From Dillenia suffruticosa (Eukaryota > Streptophyta > Magnoliopsida > Dilleniales > Dilleniaceae), in contig JAVTVX010000012.1 of assembly GCA_033439265.1 (NCBI GenBank), positions 31,008,761-31,072,760 of the forward strand: 64,000 nt of DNA. The letters run 5' to 3'. Below, one piece after another: positions 1 to 11,987 of the stretch. How positions within the stretch are numbered: position 1 is the first letter of the stretch; the number at the start of each line of letters is the position of its first letter. The notes beneath the pieces are model-generated. The model was not told the DNA's origin. It did not search any database and saw only the letters and a list, made by a program, of their open reading frames with translations. Both the position numbers and the translations under genes were made by a program.

Positions 1-271
1 AGCCCCGCGATTTGGTGTTAAGAAAAGTAGAGGCCACAGACAACCTCAACTGGGTGGAAAGCTAGCGCCTGATTGGAAAGGGCCTTATCAAATATGCTTA
101 GAAGTTTGGTCGGGGACATATCGTCTCCATCGCCTGGACGGCTCAGTCGTGCGTAGGACTTGGAATTCTGAGAATATCAATAATGATTGCCACTCAATTT
201 CAACCGAACAGTTAAGTAAAACCTCTATGATCCTTTAATCTATCTATCGACCGATCTACTATTATGTCCCA

Positions 272-735
272 CCGATCGTAACATGTTGTCAATAAGGGAT
301 GTATCTCCCAGTCGGGTAGACATGGTCTGTCTTACCATTTGAATTCTCTTAATCGAGTGTTCTACCGATCGTAACAAATCGCCAATAAGAGATATATCTC
401 CCAATCGGGTAGATATAACCCATTTGACCATTTGAAGTCTCTTAATCGAATATCTTATCGATCGTAATGTATTGTCAATAAAAGATGTATCTCCCAGTCG
501 AGTAGACATAGCCCATCCTACTGTTTGAACTCTCTTAATCAAGTATCCTACCGATCGTAACGTGTCGTCAATAAGGGATATATCTCTCACTCAGGTAGAC
601 ACGGCCATCCTACTGTTTGAACTCTCTTAATTGAGAATCCTATCGAACGTAGCGTATCATTGACTAAGAGAGTTAGCTCCCCGACGGGCAGGCACGACCC
701 ACATTTTCAATCAAAACTTTGTAATAAGCTAGCAG
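272..735 (+). repeat. 93-bp tandem repeat array inside the Gypsy 3' region
   Basis: The phrase CCGATCGTAA recurs at 272, 365, 458 and 551, and in degenerate form at 643, giving a period of 93, 93, 93 and 92 bases, about 4.5 to 5 copies. Each unit also carries ATATCTCCCAGTCGGGTAGA-type sequence and a TTTGAACTCTCTTAAT-type segment. The antisense open frame across it is a by-product of a period divisible by three. The array sits between the pol tail and the 3' LTR. Confidence 0.9.
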
Positions 736-1721
736 ACAATAGATATGCAAGCGAAAAGCCTAGTTGAATGACTCAAATATATTGAGAAGTATTATTGTGT
801 TCCACATCACAGGTACAAGACAGACGTACAATGCAATTTTAAGAAAGGAAAGAAATTCAATCGTCAGTATTATTACAAAGATAGAATAGGTATAAACTAA
901 ACGAGAAGTATAAGACCTCGCATAGTGTAAAAAAAAATATAATCAGAAGAAAAATCACAGAAATGTTACAAGAGAAGTTGGAAAGATTTCATAAAAGGTA
1001 GGGGTTAGCTAAAAAGTAACAGAAAAGATGCATTAGGTTCTGCACCTTCTTCATCATTGGACCTCCCCAAACCATATAACTCCTCTTGTTGCCCGATCTA
1101 AAAAAGGCTAAGGAAGAACCCTCAGCCACTTGTTGTACTAAAGGGTTGGACGATGATTCTGATTTTGAGAAGAGAGCTTCTATCACGAGCAAGAATCTCT
1201 CTCGTTCGAGTTAAGATCTCTCTGTACCAAAAACAGCATTCTCGAGAAGCATCAACAGGTTCCATCATAGCGTCGGAACCCTGAACGTCATGATAGCACC
1301 TTATGTCGATAGCTCTATTCTTAATGGCACCCTATATTGACAGAAACCTTTTAACACAGAGTTTTCAAGTTTGAAATATGTTCGAACTATCTCTAAGGTG
1401 TACTAGCTGTTAGTGACAAAATATCAAGAAGCCAATTCTAAATCTCTCAAAATCACTTTGTGACGATACTGGAGCCTCCTCCTCTATCTATAACCACGAA
1501 GGCGTAAGCCCTTACGATTGTTGGTAATCGAAATGCTCCAATGGAAGGCGTGCGTAATAAATGAAAATTCAAACTATCCAACTTCTTATGAAATATTTAT
1601 TTTGAGATCATTTATTTGATGGTTATTTCTATTAACACTCTCGCGGCCTTGCAGGTAACAACTCTTAAGTTTACTTCTTATGTCGTTTTACTTGCAAAAC
1701 AAAACAAGGAGCAGGGGGAAC

Positions 1722-2408
1722 TGATGTTACGTGGTCTAAAAGCCCACTAACATGCGACATCGACCCAAGGCCCAATGAACAAGATGTGCTAAGAACTTGC
1801 CAAAACGCGTCATTTGCATGGGATGTGTTCTTTCTTAGTGTCTAACTACAAGATCCTTCTCAGTAATTACATGGTCGGCCATCGCACCTCCTCAGTATTC
1901 AACATTTGGTCAACATTGGAGTAATATTCACCTTTTCATAACACAAGGGAAGGATATCTCGTAATGAGGGAGACAATCTATGAATCCCCATCAATGAGGA
2001 AGGTGATCCCTTCACGAATGGAAACTTTCTCCGATTGGTAAGACCCCAGATCCCTTGCGATCGCATTTGATAACCATGAATTTTGGGATACCTCCGTAAG
2101 AAAACCAGGGTTTAAGTGCCTTGGAGGCACACGGGACTCACATAGGTAATTTATATATACATCATCGGCTCGATCGACCAGGTAAGTCATCTTTCTCTCT
2201 GAATTTACACATAGCACCCAAAGACATACATAGTTCTCTTTCAGTCCATTCTCTCTTCAAAAACCGCTCTCTGACTTGAGTTTCAGAGTCTCTCCCACTG
2301 AAACACTCTCCGATGATTTTTTATAGGTCTGATCAAGATCAATAAATGGCTATTCAATCCATTCGAGTCAGTAGAGCAATTATCTATGAAGATAAAGCCA
2401 CCTACAAC
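1722..2408 (+). mobile_element. 3' LTR of the left Gypsy element
   Basis: The LTR begins TGATGTTACGTGG right after a polypurine tract and ends in CTACAACA. It aligns along its length with 57746-58421 (start TGATGCTACGTGATCC, end CTTCCAACA). Shared internal words include AAACCGCTCTCT and ATTCGAGT/GTTCGAGT. Its 687 bp compares with 676 bp for the other copy. Divergence is large, so the insertion is old. Confidence 0.75.
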
Positions 2409-4822
2409 ATGTATATTTGGTTATAACTTTAAAAAAATAATACATTTGAGTGAATTATATACACTAAAAATGAGGATTTTTTTTTTAATTTATTTATTTT
2501 TAGATAAATTATCGGTATTCAATGATCACATTAAATATTAAATCCGATTCGAATCGGTTTGGAAGTTTAACGGATAAATCTTTCCTATGCTTGTTTGCTT
2601 CGTATACAAAAATCAAGCATAAGATTTTTTTTTCTTTTTATTTGCTGGATTAGTTCAAGAAGATACAGTATCCTACGTGCCAACAAATTATAATTTTTAT
2701 GTCGATCCTCTCAGAATAATACTTTAATAGATGAATGTAGAAAAATGGGATAAGTGTAACAAAAAATTGGCCTTCTTACCCTTCCTTACGTTAGTTCGGT
2801 TGGCGTAGTTGTGATTTTAATTGGAGGCTAGATTAGAAATTTATTTTAAGAGATCAGATACAATATGTAAATAGGTTAAAAGTATTAAAAAATAAATAGT
2901 ATTTATAGATTTTTAATATACTTCTAAAACATTAGTAGATAGTACTTTTGAGAATTTTAGTGATAGAATCCGAGTATCATTAATTTGTGTATATATATGT
3001 ATAATAATTTAAAAAAATTGAGGTTTGTTGCCCCGGTAACTCTTAGTTTTGCTTTGATTCCGATAACTGATTTCAAGTAAACTAATGGTAAATTTGATTG
3101 GGATTTAAAGCAGAAAGAAAAAAGGAAACAAAATAAATATGGAGTGAAATAGGAGATTATTTTCATCTGATTCAAAATGAAAATGGAACTGAAGTAAAAG
3201 AGAAATGAAATAACATTTCTTACATGTCAAAAAAAAAATTTTTTCATTTGTGAACAGATTGGAATTGTAATAAAAATTTATAGACAAAATTTTTCTCTTT
3301 TTTGTTTTAATTTTACATGATTTAGTAGAGTAATACATATTTCCTTCCTTCTCTCTTTTACTTTTCACTCCAACTAAATAATGAAAAATAATCCTCATTT
3401 TTTCTTTTTATTTTTACAAAATAAAATAAAATATATATATTTATTTCTATCGATAAAATAAATCTTCTCCTTTCCTTTTCACTTCCCCTCCCCCTCCCTG
3501 CGAAACAAACTTACCCCAGCTTTAGGTGGATCTCCCGAGCAATGCCCATTAAAGAAAGAAAAAGAAAAGGAAAGTTGGGATCTATAGGTCATGGCAAGGG
3601 CCAATTGGCTCCAACTTTTATGAGTTCGACCGCCAGTGCAGCTCAATTCACGTAACAGTGCTACAAAAGATGTCAGCAAACACCTATGGTACGATTTTTA
3701 TCGTGTAAAATGACAAAAGTAGAAGGTCCTATTGGACAACTGTTTGGGAGATCACTCGAGATGAGGTCCAGTCATAAAGAGTAATTTCCTCCATAGAGAT
3801 TTTCAGAAACAGGTAAATATTTTAAACTAAATGCAAAATCGCTTTTTAAAAATAGAGATTCTATTTATTATGAAAAAATTGCACACTATAATTTTCACGA
3901 ATTTTGCACTTTCTTGACTCGAGAGTAGGCGGTGTGAGATTATGATAACTATTCATATTAACCGTAAAAGAGGGAGATATGAGAAAACTTGAATAACGAT
4001 AATAAAATATTATTAAACTATTTAAATATAGATGAAAATAGGAGATAAAATATAATAATATAAAAGTATAACTTACTTAGTGAAATAAAAATACTATTAT
4101 TGTTGCCATATTAAAAAAAATAATTAAATAAATGAATATATAATATAAAATAAAGTATATTGACAAAGAAAAATTCATATAACCGATCTCACTTAATAGA
4201 ATAAAACTTGGTCCTTATTATTGTTGTCATATTAAATCTCCTACGAAAGTAAATATTCAGGATTCAAAAGTATTCCCAGCAAGCAGAGATGTATATCTGA
4301 ATCACTTTGAGTAACCTAATAACTAGCTTCAATCTCAAAACATTATAAGGATTTGTTAAAAAAAGTATTTTCTTTAGCCCAAAAAAAAGAAAAAAAAGAA
4401 ATTACTTATAAAGTTTTCAAAGATACAAAAAAGGGAAGGGTCCTTTATCTTATTTCCAAACTGATTATTAGATTGCAGAGATTATCCTCATCAAGTTTGA
4501 TTGAATTCAAGCTTACACAAAATTCACAACATTTTGCTATATAGAAGAAAAAAATAAATAAAAGCAAATGAGCACATCCAATGAAAAATAAGCAGCGCAA
4601 TTCTTTTCAAGTGTATATCCTTCTTTTTGTTTTACACGATCAAGAAAGAAAACAAGCTTGTTTTCAGGATCAAAACTTTAGCTACATCTAATCCAGTTAT
4701 TCAAATTTTTCTCAAGAAAAAGATACATCTTTTTAGACTATCAAGAAAATGTAATCCAAAAAAGAAGATTGAGTGAGAGAGAGAGAGAGAGAGAGTCATT
4801 TTTTTGTAGTGTCTTCTTTTCT
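2409..4822. other. AT-rich intergenic stretch
   Basis: There is no supportable gene. It holds low-complexity A/T runs and purine-rich stretches such as 3105-3240 facing pyrimidine-rich 3300-3480. A short GA repeat at 4772-4795 lies just past the 3' end of the peptide gene. Short open frames here show no recognisable protein. Confidence 0.6.
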
Positions 4823-5221
4823 TTAGGGTCTTGAAGATGTTGTTAGACCACAGTATAAAGGGAGAGATTTAGGAGCATCATTGTGACAAGGAGATGAACC
4901 TGAAGGAGGAATAAAACCCTTTGGAAGCATCACCGAGAACGGCCTCATATTGTTATTATTGTTCTTCACTATTCTCTTTCTCTTCCCGAATCTCTTCTTT
5001 TTCCTCTTGTTCTTATTGTTGATGTTGATGTTGGTCTTGAAGTGATCATCATTTTGCAAGAAGTGAGGTCTTGTGTTCTTGATGTAGAGCACTTGGTGAT
5101 GATCATCTGTATGAGTTGGCTTAATTTCACGAGATAGTGAAAAAATTGACAAGGAGGAGATCATGATGAGTGTAATGACAATTAAGAAGAAGCAAATGTT
5201 CATTATGTGAGAGAAACCCAT
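4823..5221 (-). CDS. Secreted signalling-peptide precursor, IDA-like (IDL) type
   Basis: A single exon encodes 132 residues. Residues 1-28 form an uncharged hydrophobic signal segment (NICFFLIVITLIMISSLSIF). A variable basic and Asn-rich middle follows (KNKRKKKRFGKRKR, then a run of N). Near the C-terminus is MLPKGFIPPSGSSPCHN, followed by an 18-residue tail. LPKG-x-IPPS-x-x-S-x-x-HN matches the core of INFLORESCENCE DEFICIENT IN ABSCISSION-like peptides, which are cut from secreted precursors and read by HAESA-type receptor kinases. The core here is one residue shorter than IDA between LPKG and IPPS, and has Pro-Cys where IDA has Lys-Arg. The last twelve core residues also resemble a CLE motif. 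I favour IDA-like because of LPKG, but the receptor and role are inference. Confidence 0.65.
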   Translation of the reverse strand: MGFSHIMNICFFLIVITLIMISSLSIFSLSREIKPTHTDDHHQVLYIKNTRPHFLQNDDHFKTNININNKNKRKKKRFGKRKRIVKNNNNNMRPFSVMLPKGFIPPSGSSPCHNDAPKSLPLYCGLTTSSRP

Positions 5222-5569
5222 GATAGAGAATATGGGTTGTGATGCATTTGCCGGAATGTGAAATAAAGTTTGGGGGAAGGTTTATGCTGGTATGATTGTT
5301 AATCCCCAAGAGGTTTAGTTAGTTGTTGGCCAGAAGAAAGAGAGAGAGAGATGCAAGATCTAGGATAGCGCCTGATTGTGTTGATGCCTTTAGTCCATCT
5401 ATTTGTACTGTGCTTTGGGTTTTGAAGCACTCCAGGCCTGTATATCTGAAGAAGCACGTTGCTTTACATTATTTCAAAAAACTTCTACCACTTTTACCAA
5501 TAATAAATATAAATTTACAAAGGCTATAAGATACAAGGAATAAAGGCTGTTTCTATAAGAAAGTTTTTT

Positions 5570-5780
5570 TTTTTGGTACATGGTCCGGTCACTGCCTAAT
5601 ATTCAGAATTTCATCCTTATTAATTCGGATCAATCGCTGCAGAGCCCATTTTATGGAACGGGTCTCCCAACATTTTTTTCCGTGCCCAGGGAAAGTGAAT
5701 TCTCGACCTAATTAAAGAACGAAAGTACTTATTTCACCTCCTATTCTTTCTACAAGAAAGTACTTATGAGTAACCGCTAA
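5570..5780. repeat. Dispersed repeat, copy A (second copy at 28940-29110)
   Basis: Both copies share TTAATTCGGATCAAT, then GGGTCT/CAGATCTCCC, a T-run, a cytosine-rich or AT stretch and CGACCTAATTAAAGAACGAAAGTA versus its equivalent at 29070. The order and spacing of these words is kept over about 150 bases. Shorter echoes of the ATTAATTCGGATCA phrase occur elsewhere in the intergenic DNA. It is probably a decayed non-autonomous element, class unknown. Confidence 0.55.
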
Positions 5781-7641
5781 AATCTTAAGGTAATATATAA
5801 TTTTTTATTCCTTTATTAGAAAATTTAAAAAAAAAATAATGGGCTTATACACTTTCTATCTTTTAAAAATTAATCTGCCTCACTAACGAGCGGATTATTT
5901 TTTGTTATATTTGAAGATATTTTTAATCTAACACTTAAACCGATAAAAAATATCATTTTTCATAATTATTTTGCCGAAAAAAGATTTCAGAGTTAACATT
6001 TAAGTAATTATTTTATTAGTTATTGTTAAAACAGAATATTTGTATATAAATAATTGACGATTTAATCATGAATTCTATTACGATGAAAATACCTATGACT
6101 AATTAGGGTTTTTATAATGTACCAATCCTACGTTGAAGAACCACCAAAATGATACCCTAATGGCTGATGGTGCTAACCAACAATATGCTATAGGTAGGAC
6201 CTTATATGTGAGACACAAAAAGTATGTATATACTATTTGCCCTTTTTACTTAACAGAGAGAGGAAAAAGAAACCCTCTGAGAGAAATTGTGTTTGTGTGT
6301 ATTTAGGAAATATTAATGAATGAAGTATCAATTTCTTGATTATTGCACAATTTGAGTCAATAGTCAATACCCTAATAGAAAATTCATAAACAAAGCATAA
6401 AACAACAAAAAGTAGTAGCGGAAAACATTGCATTTTGATGGGAGAAAGAGGTGGTAATGTTGGCTATTTAGTAGGCAATAGGCATGGAGTGACTAGGCGT
6501 CACCAAACTACGATACAAAATTCACATAAACTAATGTTATTTCATAGACCATAAGTTGGATATATTAAGGAAGTGAATGAAACACCCACGTATAATCAAT
6601 ATAGTAAGATAAAATATTAGTTTATTAATCAAATTTCAAATTTAAAATTTAAAAATAAAAAAATATTACATTAGAAAAATTACCTTTTAAATAAGGTTCC
6701 TATAAGTATTTTAATCAGATTAATTAAAATATAATTTCAGTTATCGATGGTAAGATAATAAAAAAAAAAAAGAAAAATGAAGTGAATGAGACAACTTCCC
6801 AACGTGCAAACTTGTCACTGGAACCCAATTCGGTGCTTTTTTGATCTTCAACTCTTTGGTGGGTCCAATTTGCTTACATATAATTTATGCCCTCCAACCA
6901 TTGAAATTCAATCAAGTCATAGAATAATAGTCCAGCTAGGGGGCTTCAAAATATTAGGTGAAAGTTGTTGGATTTTTGGTACATGCTCTAAGACTCATAT
7001 ATTTATATTTATTCTCCCCCCCCCCCCCAAAAAAAAGTTTATATAACTATATTCTTAAATTAATAAGATGCAATGCTCTTTAAAAGTTAGACGCAAATCA
7101 AAACTAAATATTTGCCATCTGCCATGATTCTTAGCATTTCTACAAACTAAACCTTTTCACTTGACGTTTGTTTTTACATGTTTTTGACAATTTTTATTGT
7201 GCTTATTGCATTACATTTCATTAACATATCGCTTTGAAGGAGAAGGAAGATGAGGGTAGGGAAGCGGAAGGGGAAGGGGAAGGAAGTATATGGCATTTTG
7301 TTAGGTAGTGTTGTGCCCATGCCCACTTGGGCCCTACTTTGTTTTGGTCAACTGTGCCCTACTTAGGCTTATATTTTATAGGTTTGGGCTTGTATGCCTA
7401 TTGGTGTTGTTTGTGTTTTCTAGGGCTAGAAAGAAAAAATAGAAAAGGGACATCTCTTCCTTTGACTTCTCTTAAATCAAATTCCCTCGTTCCTAGATGG
7501 TCCAATAAAGGATGGGATGAGTTTAAAATTTGTGTTCCTACTTATGAAAATAAAAAGATCAAGTCATCTCCTTTCAACAAAATTGTTGAAACAAAATTTT
7601 AACTATACAGATAACTGTTCTTCCAATCCAAACGGGGTGCT
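5781..7641. other. Intergenic DNA with a C13-A8 tract
   Basis: No gene is recognised. A run of 13 C followed directly by 8 A lies at 7016-7036. The open frame at 7327-7602 has no recognisable family. The rest is AT-rich. Confidence 0.5.
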
Positions 7642-7725
7642 TGTGTCGATAGTGTTTGCTGTGGTCTTCTTAGATCGAAAACTTGCAAAAACCCCACCGG
7701 AGCTAGCCTGGTAGGGGGTTCCGAG

Positions 7726-8077
7726 CAATGTTTTTAAAACCAAACCAATAATCAACTCAGCCAATCTATCGATTCATTTGTTTATTGATCGAACTGGTCG
7801 AACCGTTTTACGAATAAGATGACATATCATATATATAATTTATATATTATATATTTTAAAATAAATAAAATCTATATATTTCTATAAAAAAATAAATTTG
7901 TAAAATACATGAAAAACACTAGTTACAATAAAAAACCGGTCAGATCGATTTAAAAGATTCACCTGTTTTACTGGTTTTGACCGATTGAATTTATCTGATT
8001 TAATAGTACAACCCGAACCAGACAATAGAACGGTTCACGATCGAATTGGCCAATCCAGTCCGATTTTAAAAATATTG
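7726..8077. mobile_element. MITE-like element inside the 5' LTR
   Basis: Comparison with the 3' LTR shows an extra block of about 350 bases here. Its ends are inverted: CAATGTTTTTAAAACCAAAC at the left and, on the opposite strand, CAATATTTTTAAAATCGGAC at the right. The interior is AT-rich with paired AACCGGTC / GACCGATT words and no coding capacity. No clear target-site duplication is visible, so the superfamily is not assigned. Confidence 0.6.
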
Positions 8078-8837
8078 ACTCCAACACTTAAATTAGAAAG
8101 AGTAGTGAAAGGGAAAAGATTGAGAGTAGTTTGTAACTTTTGCCCTATGTTGTCCGGTGTGTAGTGTGTTGTATAATGAGAACTACGTATGCGAACATAT
8201 TGTATGTTGCATATATAATGCCAGGTAATGTATGTACATAGACTAAAGTAATATATTGTGTATGTATAATTAAATATGAAGTCGTGCTGGAAATTGTACC
8301 TCTCATGGTGTATAATTAGACATGAAGCCGAACCTCTCTCGTAGAGAATTAAGTTGCCTCCTTGTGGTATATATGGAGTTAAATGTGTCCTCCTAGTGGG
8401 TTGTCGTAGCTCTATATTTATAACCTTCTAAGAGGTGAGAAAACCCAACTTTCCTTGTATGTGAGATATTTTGAAATGGCAGAGATTTGTGATCAATGAC
8501 TTTTAGAATATTTAAAATCTTTTGAGATTAAGAAAAATTTAGAATTTTAGAAATGTTTCTTTTTTTAAGAATTTAAGAGAATTAGAATCTTAGACGATTA
8601 AGGAAGGTTTGAATTTGTTAAGAAATTTCTTTCTTATTGAATGATTATAAGAGAATTAAAATTTTATGGGAATAAGAAAAATTTATGTTGCTAAATCAGG
8701 TTCCATTATTTGTCCCCACTCCTAATGATATTTTGAAAAAATGGTATTAGAAATAGAGTAAATTGGTAAATCAGAAGAGCCACGAAAGTAAAGCATGAAA
8801 TGTGGAAGGTGTTGATGATAGGATTAGTTAAATTGTG

Positions 8838-9400
8838 GGGTGACTGAGTGGTCAAGAGACCGAGAGATTAGGTAAACAAGAGGTCAAAAGACCAGAAGGT
8901 TAGGAGACTAGGAGATCGGATGAACGACAGGTCGAGAGATCGAGAGGTCAGATAACCAAGAGGTCAAGGGACTGAGATACCGAGAAATTGAGAGTTTGGG
9001 TGAGCGAAGTATAGTAAGAAAAGATGGTTGGGCAAAGTGTATTGAGAGAAATAAAAGACTGACCGAGAGGTCGGGTAGCCGAGGGGTCACTTTGTAGGTT
9101 TTGTGAACGGTATTGAATCTCAACTTAAACTTGTTGCATAATGGAATTATTTTTGTAGTAACCGAGACTGTTCAATTAGGTGTTGAAGTGACAGACGGGT
9201 TAGAAGAATGAGAGATCAAAAGGTCGAATGAGTAAAGTGTATTGCGAAAGGGTAACCAGGCAATGTGTAAAGAGGAGTAAGGTAGTGATCAAAAGGTCGA
9301 GAGACTGGGAGCCAAGAGATCAGGAAACCGAGAGACCAGGAGATTGAGAGATAGAGAGACCGGAGTCGAGAGACCGGGAGGTCGAGAGATTTAAGTGAAA
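8838..9400 (+). repeat. Degenerate GA-rich short tandem repeats in the LTR-element interior
   Basis: The sequence repeats a 10 to 20-base theme of the type GAGAGGTCGAGAGACC, with variable spacing, at 8838-8965, 9060-9090 and 9295-9390. Antisense open frames over this interval are rich in Leu-Ser-Ile-Ser and simply reflect the repeat. No gene is supported. Confidence 0.6.
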
Positions 9401-9794
9401 GTGTTTGACTGAGCAATAGCTGAGAGTGCAAAGTGTCTGTGTTATGAAAAGTAAAAGTAGAAGATCTGAAAACTGACCTGGAGTCGTAACCCTTGGTGAA
9501 TGGGAGAGGCAAGAGACTAATGCGAGAGAGAATGGGGCCAGGTTGTGAGTAGCCAAGAGATTGACAAAAAAGAGATAGTAGTTCCATATCATCACAGAGA
9601 ATTTTCTTTCTCCGCTATACTATATAAGGTATAAGAACTTGTAAGGATGAGAAAGAGATTCGTTTATTATCTTTACATTCTTGTATTATGATAGAGTGAT
9701 TTAAGCATTGGGTTGTTGTTGAAGGCGTTGTAGCTAAGAGAGTATTAGGTGTCAGAGTCGAGAGGATATATATATTGGAGCAATGTTGCAACTA

Positions 9795-9915
9795 GCATAA
9801 ATAGAAAATCATGAGAAAGGAAGTCGAATCTCATCTGAGGGTCGGGCCCCATACATAAATAGAAAACCGTGAGAAAGAGAGTTAAATCCCATCTGGGGGT
9901 CAAGACCCATATAAT
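9795..9915 (+). repeat. 57-bp imperfect tandem duplication in the LTR-element interior
   Basis: CATAAATAGAAAATCATGAG at 9797 recurs as CATAAATAGAAAACCGTGAG at 9854, each followed by AATCTCATCTGAGGGTC or AATCCCATCTGGGGGTC. A related small duplication pairs 10147-10180 with 10364-10400 (GACAAAATAATAGTAGGC). These are non-coding. Confidence 0.6.
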
Positions 9916-11487
9916 ATAGAAGACCAAGGGGGCTAGTTGACATTACTCCAAGTGAGAATTTAGAGGCATTGTACTCAAAGAATATTTCCGGCACAGCTTC
10001 AAGAGACTGCGGAGGCATTGTGTTGAGAGAATATATCGAGCATTACGCCATGGCACGCAGAGGCATTGCGCCTAGAGGGTGAGAGAGCACATCAGGCATT
10101 CCATCATGGTACTCAGAGGCAATAAATGATAGAATATGTAGAAAATTGACAAAATAATAGTAGGCAGTAAATAGAAATTATTAAACCGAAACCTTCGATG
10201 GATTCGGATAGCGGTTAAACACTCCAATACCGTGAGACGTTCTGGACTATTGTTAGTCAAGATATAATGAAAAAGTGATGGAACATACAAAATATGAATA
10301 TTATTGTCATAATAAACATAAAGCAAGATTTCAAATCAAAACAATTTGTTAGTAATACTAAAATATTGACAAAGTAATAGTAGGCTGTAAGTAAGAATTA
10401 CTGAAGTCGGGCTGTCGGTGTCAAGTGGGGCCAGAGGTTAGACGTTCATCCCCTCACTTTTTGCCTGGCTTTGGAGGCATCATCTTCGTTTCTTTTCTTT
10501 GATGGCTTGGTGCTAGGAGAGAAGAAGCTGGGTATGAAATTTTTACTGCTAGTAAATCAGTCGTTCCCTTAGATGGCGCAAATCAATTTTTGGCTCCATA
10601 GATAACAACTCTTCTAACTCGAAAGGGAAATTGATGTCGAGAGTTTTCACCAAATTTTCTCGAATGGGAAACCTGCAAAAAAACCTACTGGAACTGGCCT
10701 GATGGGGGGATTCCGACGGTCAAGTCGGAAAGAGTAATACAAGTGAAAAAACTAATGTAGCATGTAACTTTTGCCCAATGTTGCCCTCATGTGCATTGTG
10801 TGCAGTGTGTTGTATAATGAGTATTGTGTATGAGAACATATTGTATATTGCATACGCAATAGCAGGTGATGTATGCATGTAGAGTTGAGTAATACATTGT
10901 ATATGTATAACTGAGTATGAAATCATGTCGGAATATATCGAATCCGGTATGAAATCATATCTCTAATGGTATAGAATTAGGCATAAAACCGTATCTCTGA
11001 TGGTGTATAATTGAGTATGAAGCCGAACCTCTCTTATAAAGAATTGAGTTGTCTCCTTGTAGTATATGTGGGGTTGAATGTATCCTCCTGGTGGGTTGTA
11101 TTTGCTTTATATTTATAATCTTTTAAGAGGTATAGAAAATCATACTTTTCTTTTATGTGAAATCTTTTCAACATGATAACGATTCGTGGTAAAAAAACTT
11201 TTAGAATATTTAGAATTTTTTGAAATTAATAAAGATTTAGGATTTTAGACAGATTTTCGTTATTTTTAGGAATTTAAAAGAATTAAAATCTTACGGAGGA
11301 TTAAAAAAGATTTAAATTTATTTATTATTAGATGATTATAAAAGAATTAAAATATCACAAAAATAAGAAAAATTTTGACCATTAAATCAGATATCATTAA
11401 AAAAGTATAAAATTTTGTCCAGAGTGTGGATCTTGCCTTCCGAATTGGAGTGAAAATGTTTAAGACTTCGAGGTAAATTAGTTATAC

Positions 11488-11490
11488 ACA

Positions 11491-11537
<47 letters not shown>
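11488..11537 (+). repeat. (ATT)n microsatellite
   Basis: About 17 uninterrupted ATT units lie between the LTR element and MNS3. The rest of 11396-11987 is the presumed MNS3 promoter and 5' leader. I saw no firm TATA box there. Confidence 0.9.
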
Positions 11538-11541
<4 letters not shown>

Positions 11542-11987
11542 ACTCTTATGGCACACCCACGTAATAAAAAAAAAAATGTATGATTTAACTTATACAAATC
11601 CGATAGAATAATAAAATTTTTATGGCCAGCCTTCTTCGGATCGACCATCGAGCTGTTGCCAAGTTCCCAAATTTTTTATGTCCTCCCTGCCCGACCCGGA
11701 CCATGTTCATGGATTGGTTCCAATCTGAAAACCCAAACCCGGATTAAGTTTGCCATATCTTCATGCTTCTCGGAGATAACACAAGACGACAACGACGACC
11801 AACGTCGTCAACTAATATTTTTGTTGACTTGAAATCAAAGCCAAAAATTTTCCGATCCTCTCTTTCACTCTCCTCCCAAAGGAAACAAATTGAAATTGGA
11901 CGCAATTATATCGTTGTGTTTTTTTCAGCTGATCAATCCGATCAGTCGCCGCAATAATTCCTAGAACAAGCCTCTCTGAGTTGGATT

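Larger units (their letters stand above)
1..2408 (+). mobile_element. 3' end of a Ty3/Gypsy (Tat-like) LTR retrotransposon, cut by the window start
   Basis: The first ~190 bases read, with interruptions, as the last part of a Gypsy integrase/pol protein (motifs like KLAPDWKGPYQI and YRLHRLDGSVVRRTW). They are followed by a 93-bp tandem array, about 1 kb of non-coding 3' DNA and an LTR. The same order and similar sequence recur at 61750-64000, so both are members of one family in the same orientation. The purine tract at 1706-1719 fits the polypurine primer site just before the LTR. No intact reading frame remains. Family assignment rests on similarity to the right-hand element, whose domain order is readable. 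Confidence 0.8.
7642..11395 (+). mobile_element. Non-autonomous LTR retrotransposon
   Basis: Two long direct repeats, roughly 7642-8700 (interrupted by a small transposon) and 10632-11395, share many long words such as AGTGTGTTGTATAATGAG, GAACATATTGTAT, ATGAAGCCGAACCTCTCT and TTTATAA. Just after the first repeat, TGGTATTAGAAATAGAG (8742) resembles a primer site for initiator tRNA-Met. Just before the second, GAAAGGGAAA (10621-10630) looks like a polypurine tract. About 1.9 kb lies between them and shows no gag or pol, only GA-rich degenerate repeats. This fits a LARD/TRIM-like element mobilised in trans. Exact LTR ends are uncertain. Confidence 0.7.

Noticed and set aside
240..590. 116-residue antisense open frame
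   Set aside because: It is generated by the 93-bp tandem array (period divisible by three) in the Gypsy 3' region.
272..735. Possible CRISPR-like spacing of repeats
   Set aside because: The whole 93-bp unit repeats, with no unique spacers; it is a satellite-like array in a plant retroelement.
4823..5221. CLE peptide assignment
   Set aside because: Twelve-residue spacing fits, but the first position lacks the usual Arg and the LPKG lead-in is IDA-type.
9216..9595. Antisense open frames of 123 and 91 residues
   Set aside because: They are Leu/Ser-rich translations of GA-rich degenerate repeats in the LTR-element interior.
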